Positions 62,434 through 64,000 of a DNA stretch of 64,000 nt are shown here, one piece after another (within the stretch, counting starts at the first letter, position 1; each line of letters starts with the position of its first letter). Made by a program: the position numbers and the translations under genes. The notes beneath the pieces are model-generated. The model had not been told where the DNA came from and searched no databases. It saw nothing but the letters and a program-made list of their open reading frames with translations. The stretch is from Flavobacterium psychrophilum. GTDB taxonomy: Bacteria > Bacteroidota > Bacteroidia > Flavobacteriales > Flavobacteriaceae. The stretch lies in NCBI GenBank assembly GCA_001708385.1, contig CP012388.1:2976001-3040000 (forward strand). Reading direction: 5' to 3'.

Positions 62434-63282
62434 TTAAAAGAGTTTCTGTTTCATCTTCTTCCAGCGGTAGGCACGAATAAATTTTGCCTGCTCGTTGGTG
62501 ACCAGCAAAGGCCTGTTCTCTTTTTTTGCTTTCAGGAACCCATTAATGTAGTCGATAAAAAGTAAAGGTTTCTTTTTACGCATGGCTAGCTTGGCACCTG
62601 CAATAGAGGTTATCAGGAATCCGTAGCCCAGGGTGTAAAATGCCTCTCCCTGTTTGTAGCGTGCCGCTTTGTTATAGTTGGCTCCGGTAGGTTTAAGGTG
62701 TTTTACTTTAAGATTTTCAAAAGTAACTACTTTCCATCCATAAAATTTGGCAAGCAATTCATCTACTGTATCCCAACCCATAGCAGGGCGCAGGCCTCCC
62801 ATTTTTAGGAACAATTCTTTTCGGTAGGCTTTAAACGCACCACGAATATGGTCTTTATCGGTAAGGTTTTCTAATATCCACTCGCTGTTTTTTTCAATGT
62901 AGGCAAATCCGCCTGCCATTCCCACTTTGTTATCAGCCTTAAAAGCGTTTAGGATAGTCTCAAAATAATCAGGAGGTAGGATAAGGTCGGCATCAAGCTT
63001 TACAATGATGTCGTAATTTTCATCTATGGTTTCATATCCTGCCTGAAAAGCCTGTATGACCTTGCTGCCGGGCATGTGTACTGCATCCGACTTTTTGTTT
63101 ACCAGCGATATCCAGGGGTGCTTTTCCGCAAATGCGGTAACAATTGCAGCAGTACCATCGGTAGAGTTGTCATTTACCACCACAATTTTTGCAGGCAGTA
63201 CAGTTTGTTCGGCAAGCGACTGCAGGGTAAGTGCCATAAATGCTTCTTCGTTGTGTGCAGGTATAATCGCGTAGTATTTCAT
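62434..63282 (-). CDS. Family 2 glycosyltransferase
   Basis: 282 residues. GT2 fold: YYAIIPAHNEEAFM start, VVVNDNSTDGT (nucleotide-sugar binding), VKLDADLILP with the DxD-type motif, and GWDTVDELLAKF later. No TM segment is obvious at the C-terminus, so it is likely soluble or peripheral. It transfers a sugar to a surface glycan or lipid. Divergent from the partial GT2 at 63342. Confidence 0.93.
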   Translation of the reverse strand: MKYYAIIPAHNEEAFMALTLQSLAEQTVLPAKIVVVNDNSTDGTAAIVTAFAEKHPWISLVNKKSDAVHMPGSKVIQAFQAGYETIDENYDIIVKLDADLILPPDYFETILNAFKADNKVGMAGGFAYIEKNSEWILENLTDKDHIRGAFKAYRKELFLKMGGLRPAMGWDTVDELLAKFYGWKVVTFENLKVKHLKPTGANYNKAARYKQGEAFYTLGYGFLITSIAGAKLAMRKKKPLLFIDYINGFLKAKKENRPLLVTNEQAKFIRAYRWKKMKQKLF

Positions 63283-63312
63283 GCGTGTGGATAAAATGAA
63301 TGCAAATATCCC

Positions 63313-63320
63313 TATTTTTG
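63313..63320 (+). promoter_or_regulatory. Bacteroidetes -7 element (TATTTTTG)
   Basis: TATTTTTG fits TAnnTTTG and lies 21 nt before the TTG start of the partial glycosyltransferase. No strong -33 element. Confidence 0.6.
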
Positions 63321-63341
63321 TGCTATTAAGAAAGAACAGCC

Positions 63342-64000
63342 TTGAATAAAAAAGTTTTTGTTGTACTTGTTACCTATAACGGCAGCCATTGGATAGATAA
63401 GAACATACAGTCATTACTGGATTCTGATTATCCGGTGCATATTATTGCTATAGATAACAATTCTACAGACAACTCTGCTGCACTACTGGCAAAGTATCCT
63501 CAAGTAGACCTGATACAATCTCCCGATAACTTGGGATTTGGTAAAGCCAATAACATAGGTATGAAAAAAGCGCTGGAACAGGGAGCCGATTATGTTTTTC
63601 TTTTAAACCAGGATGCCTGGGTGTTCAATAATACTGTTGGCAGCCTTGTAGCTAAAATTGCGAGTGGTGAAGACTTTGGTATAATGAGTCCGAAACATTT
63701 TTCAGGAGATGGAATAACTTTAGATAAAAGTTTTGAAACCTATTTGAGTCGAAAAACGGGCCTGGCAGATGCTGTTGCAGTCGTACCTTTTGTAAATGCC
63801 GCCGCATGGATGCTTACCCGCAAATGTATTGAAACTGTAGGCTTTTTTGAGCCGCTATTTGGACATTATGGCGAAGATCGAAATTACTGCGACAGGTTGC
63901 TTTTTCATAAGTTTAAAATCGGTATAGATAACGACAGTAAGATTGTGCATGATAGGGTTATCACCCGAAATTACAATAAAGATATTATCCAGTCGAAATA
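63342..64000 (+). CDS. Family 2 glycosyltransferase (cut at window end)
   Basis: Reading from TTG at 63342 there is an open frame to the window end (219 whole codons). The product starts NKKVFVVLVTYNGSHWIDKN, with AIDNNSTDNS, NLGFGKANNIGM and FLLNQDAWVF, marks of the rhamnosyltransferase-like GT2 group, and later EPLFGHYGEDRNYCDRL. There is no ATG in frame nearby, so TTG is the likely start. C-terminus outside the window. It probably takes part in O-antigen or surface-glycan synthesis. Confidence 0.9.
   Translation, partial: MNKKVFVVLVTYNGSHWIDKNIQSLLDSDYPVHIIAIDNNSTDNSAALLAKYPQVDLIQSPDNLGFGKANNIGMKKALEQGADYVFLLNQDAWVFNNTVGSLVAKIASGEDFGIMSPKHFSGDGITLDKSFETYLSRKTGLADAVAVVPFVNAAAWMLTRKCIETVGFFEPLFGHYGEDRNYCDRLLFHKFKIGIDNDSKIVHDRVITRNYNKDIIQSK

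Noticed and set aside
1..64000. Mobile elements, prophage, CRISPR array
   Set aside because: No transposase, integrase, inverted terminal repeats, phage structural genes or regular repeat-spacer pattern were seen on either strand.

Overview
This window comes from a chromosome of the family Flavobacteriaceae, most likely Flavobacterium or a close relative. The sequence is AT-rich. It carries gliding-motility and type IX secretion (T9SS) genes (gldJ, porU, porV) and a cargo protein with a type B T9SS C-terminal domain. It also shows repeated Bacteroidetes-type promoters (-7 element TAnnTTTG), TPR-type two-component kinases and lipoproteins. I see no transposase, integrase, phage or CRISPR sequence, so this looks like resident chromosome rather than a mobile island.

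Layout. 1-83: 3' end of a 5S rRNA with its terminator, so an rRNA operon lies just outside the left edge. 393-12144: a signalling-rich segment with an NtrC-type regulator tail to tail with a hybrid kinase, an XRE regulator, a degenerate receiver, an acyl-CoA dehydrogenase, anmK, two divergent response regulators sharing a palindrome, a 54-residue lipoprotein and a TPR histidine kinase. 12213-15012: Glu/Leu-type dehydrogenase, folC and tRNA-Val(UAC). 15111-24823: accessory and stress-type genes, namely an aspartyl protease, a TetR/MFS pair with twin palindromic operators, a DJ-1/NTF2-like fusion beside a lone NTF2-like protein, two CPBP membrane proteases, two AraC regulators and a Crp-like regulator. 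24992-27552: LytTR regulator and LytS-type TPR kinase, overlapping by 1 nt. 27718-33305: small lipoproteins, a beta-propeller-like protein, small membrane proteins, a caspase-fold-like protein without catalytic residues and a DUF1508 protein.

33358-41399: an esterase, then a four-gene minus-strand unit (membrane protein, one-TM protein, two ankyrin proteins, the last with a SHOCT tail) facing a divergent two-gene unit (117-aa protein and a secreted helical/barrel-like protein). This is the least explained block and my main candidate for an undescribed system. 41437-49761: murF, gldJ and the divergent porU-porV. gldJ and porU are preceded by the same 10-bp promoter-like element in opposite orientations. 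49982-52659: pdhA-pdhC without the E1-beta gene. 53034-60764: M28 peptidase, SDR, SprT-like protein, mannose-1-phosphate guanylyltransferase and a large T9SS cargo protein. 60813-64000: MlaF-MlaE lipid ABC genes and two divergent GT2 glycosyltransferases, the last cut by the window edge.

How it fits together. gldJ, porU and porV build and serve the gliding/T9SS machinery, and the 1414-aa protein at 56520-60764 is a likely client. The signalling genes are mostly of the Bacteroidetes kind (TPR kinases paired with LytTR or NarL regulators). Several receiver domains have lost phosphorylation residues. Function calls rest on motifs read by eye; no database search was run.
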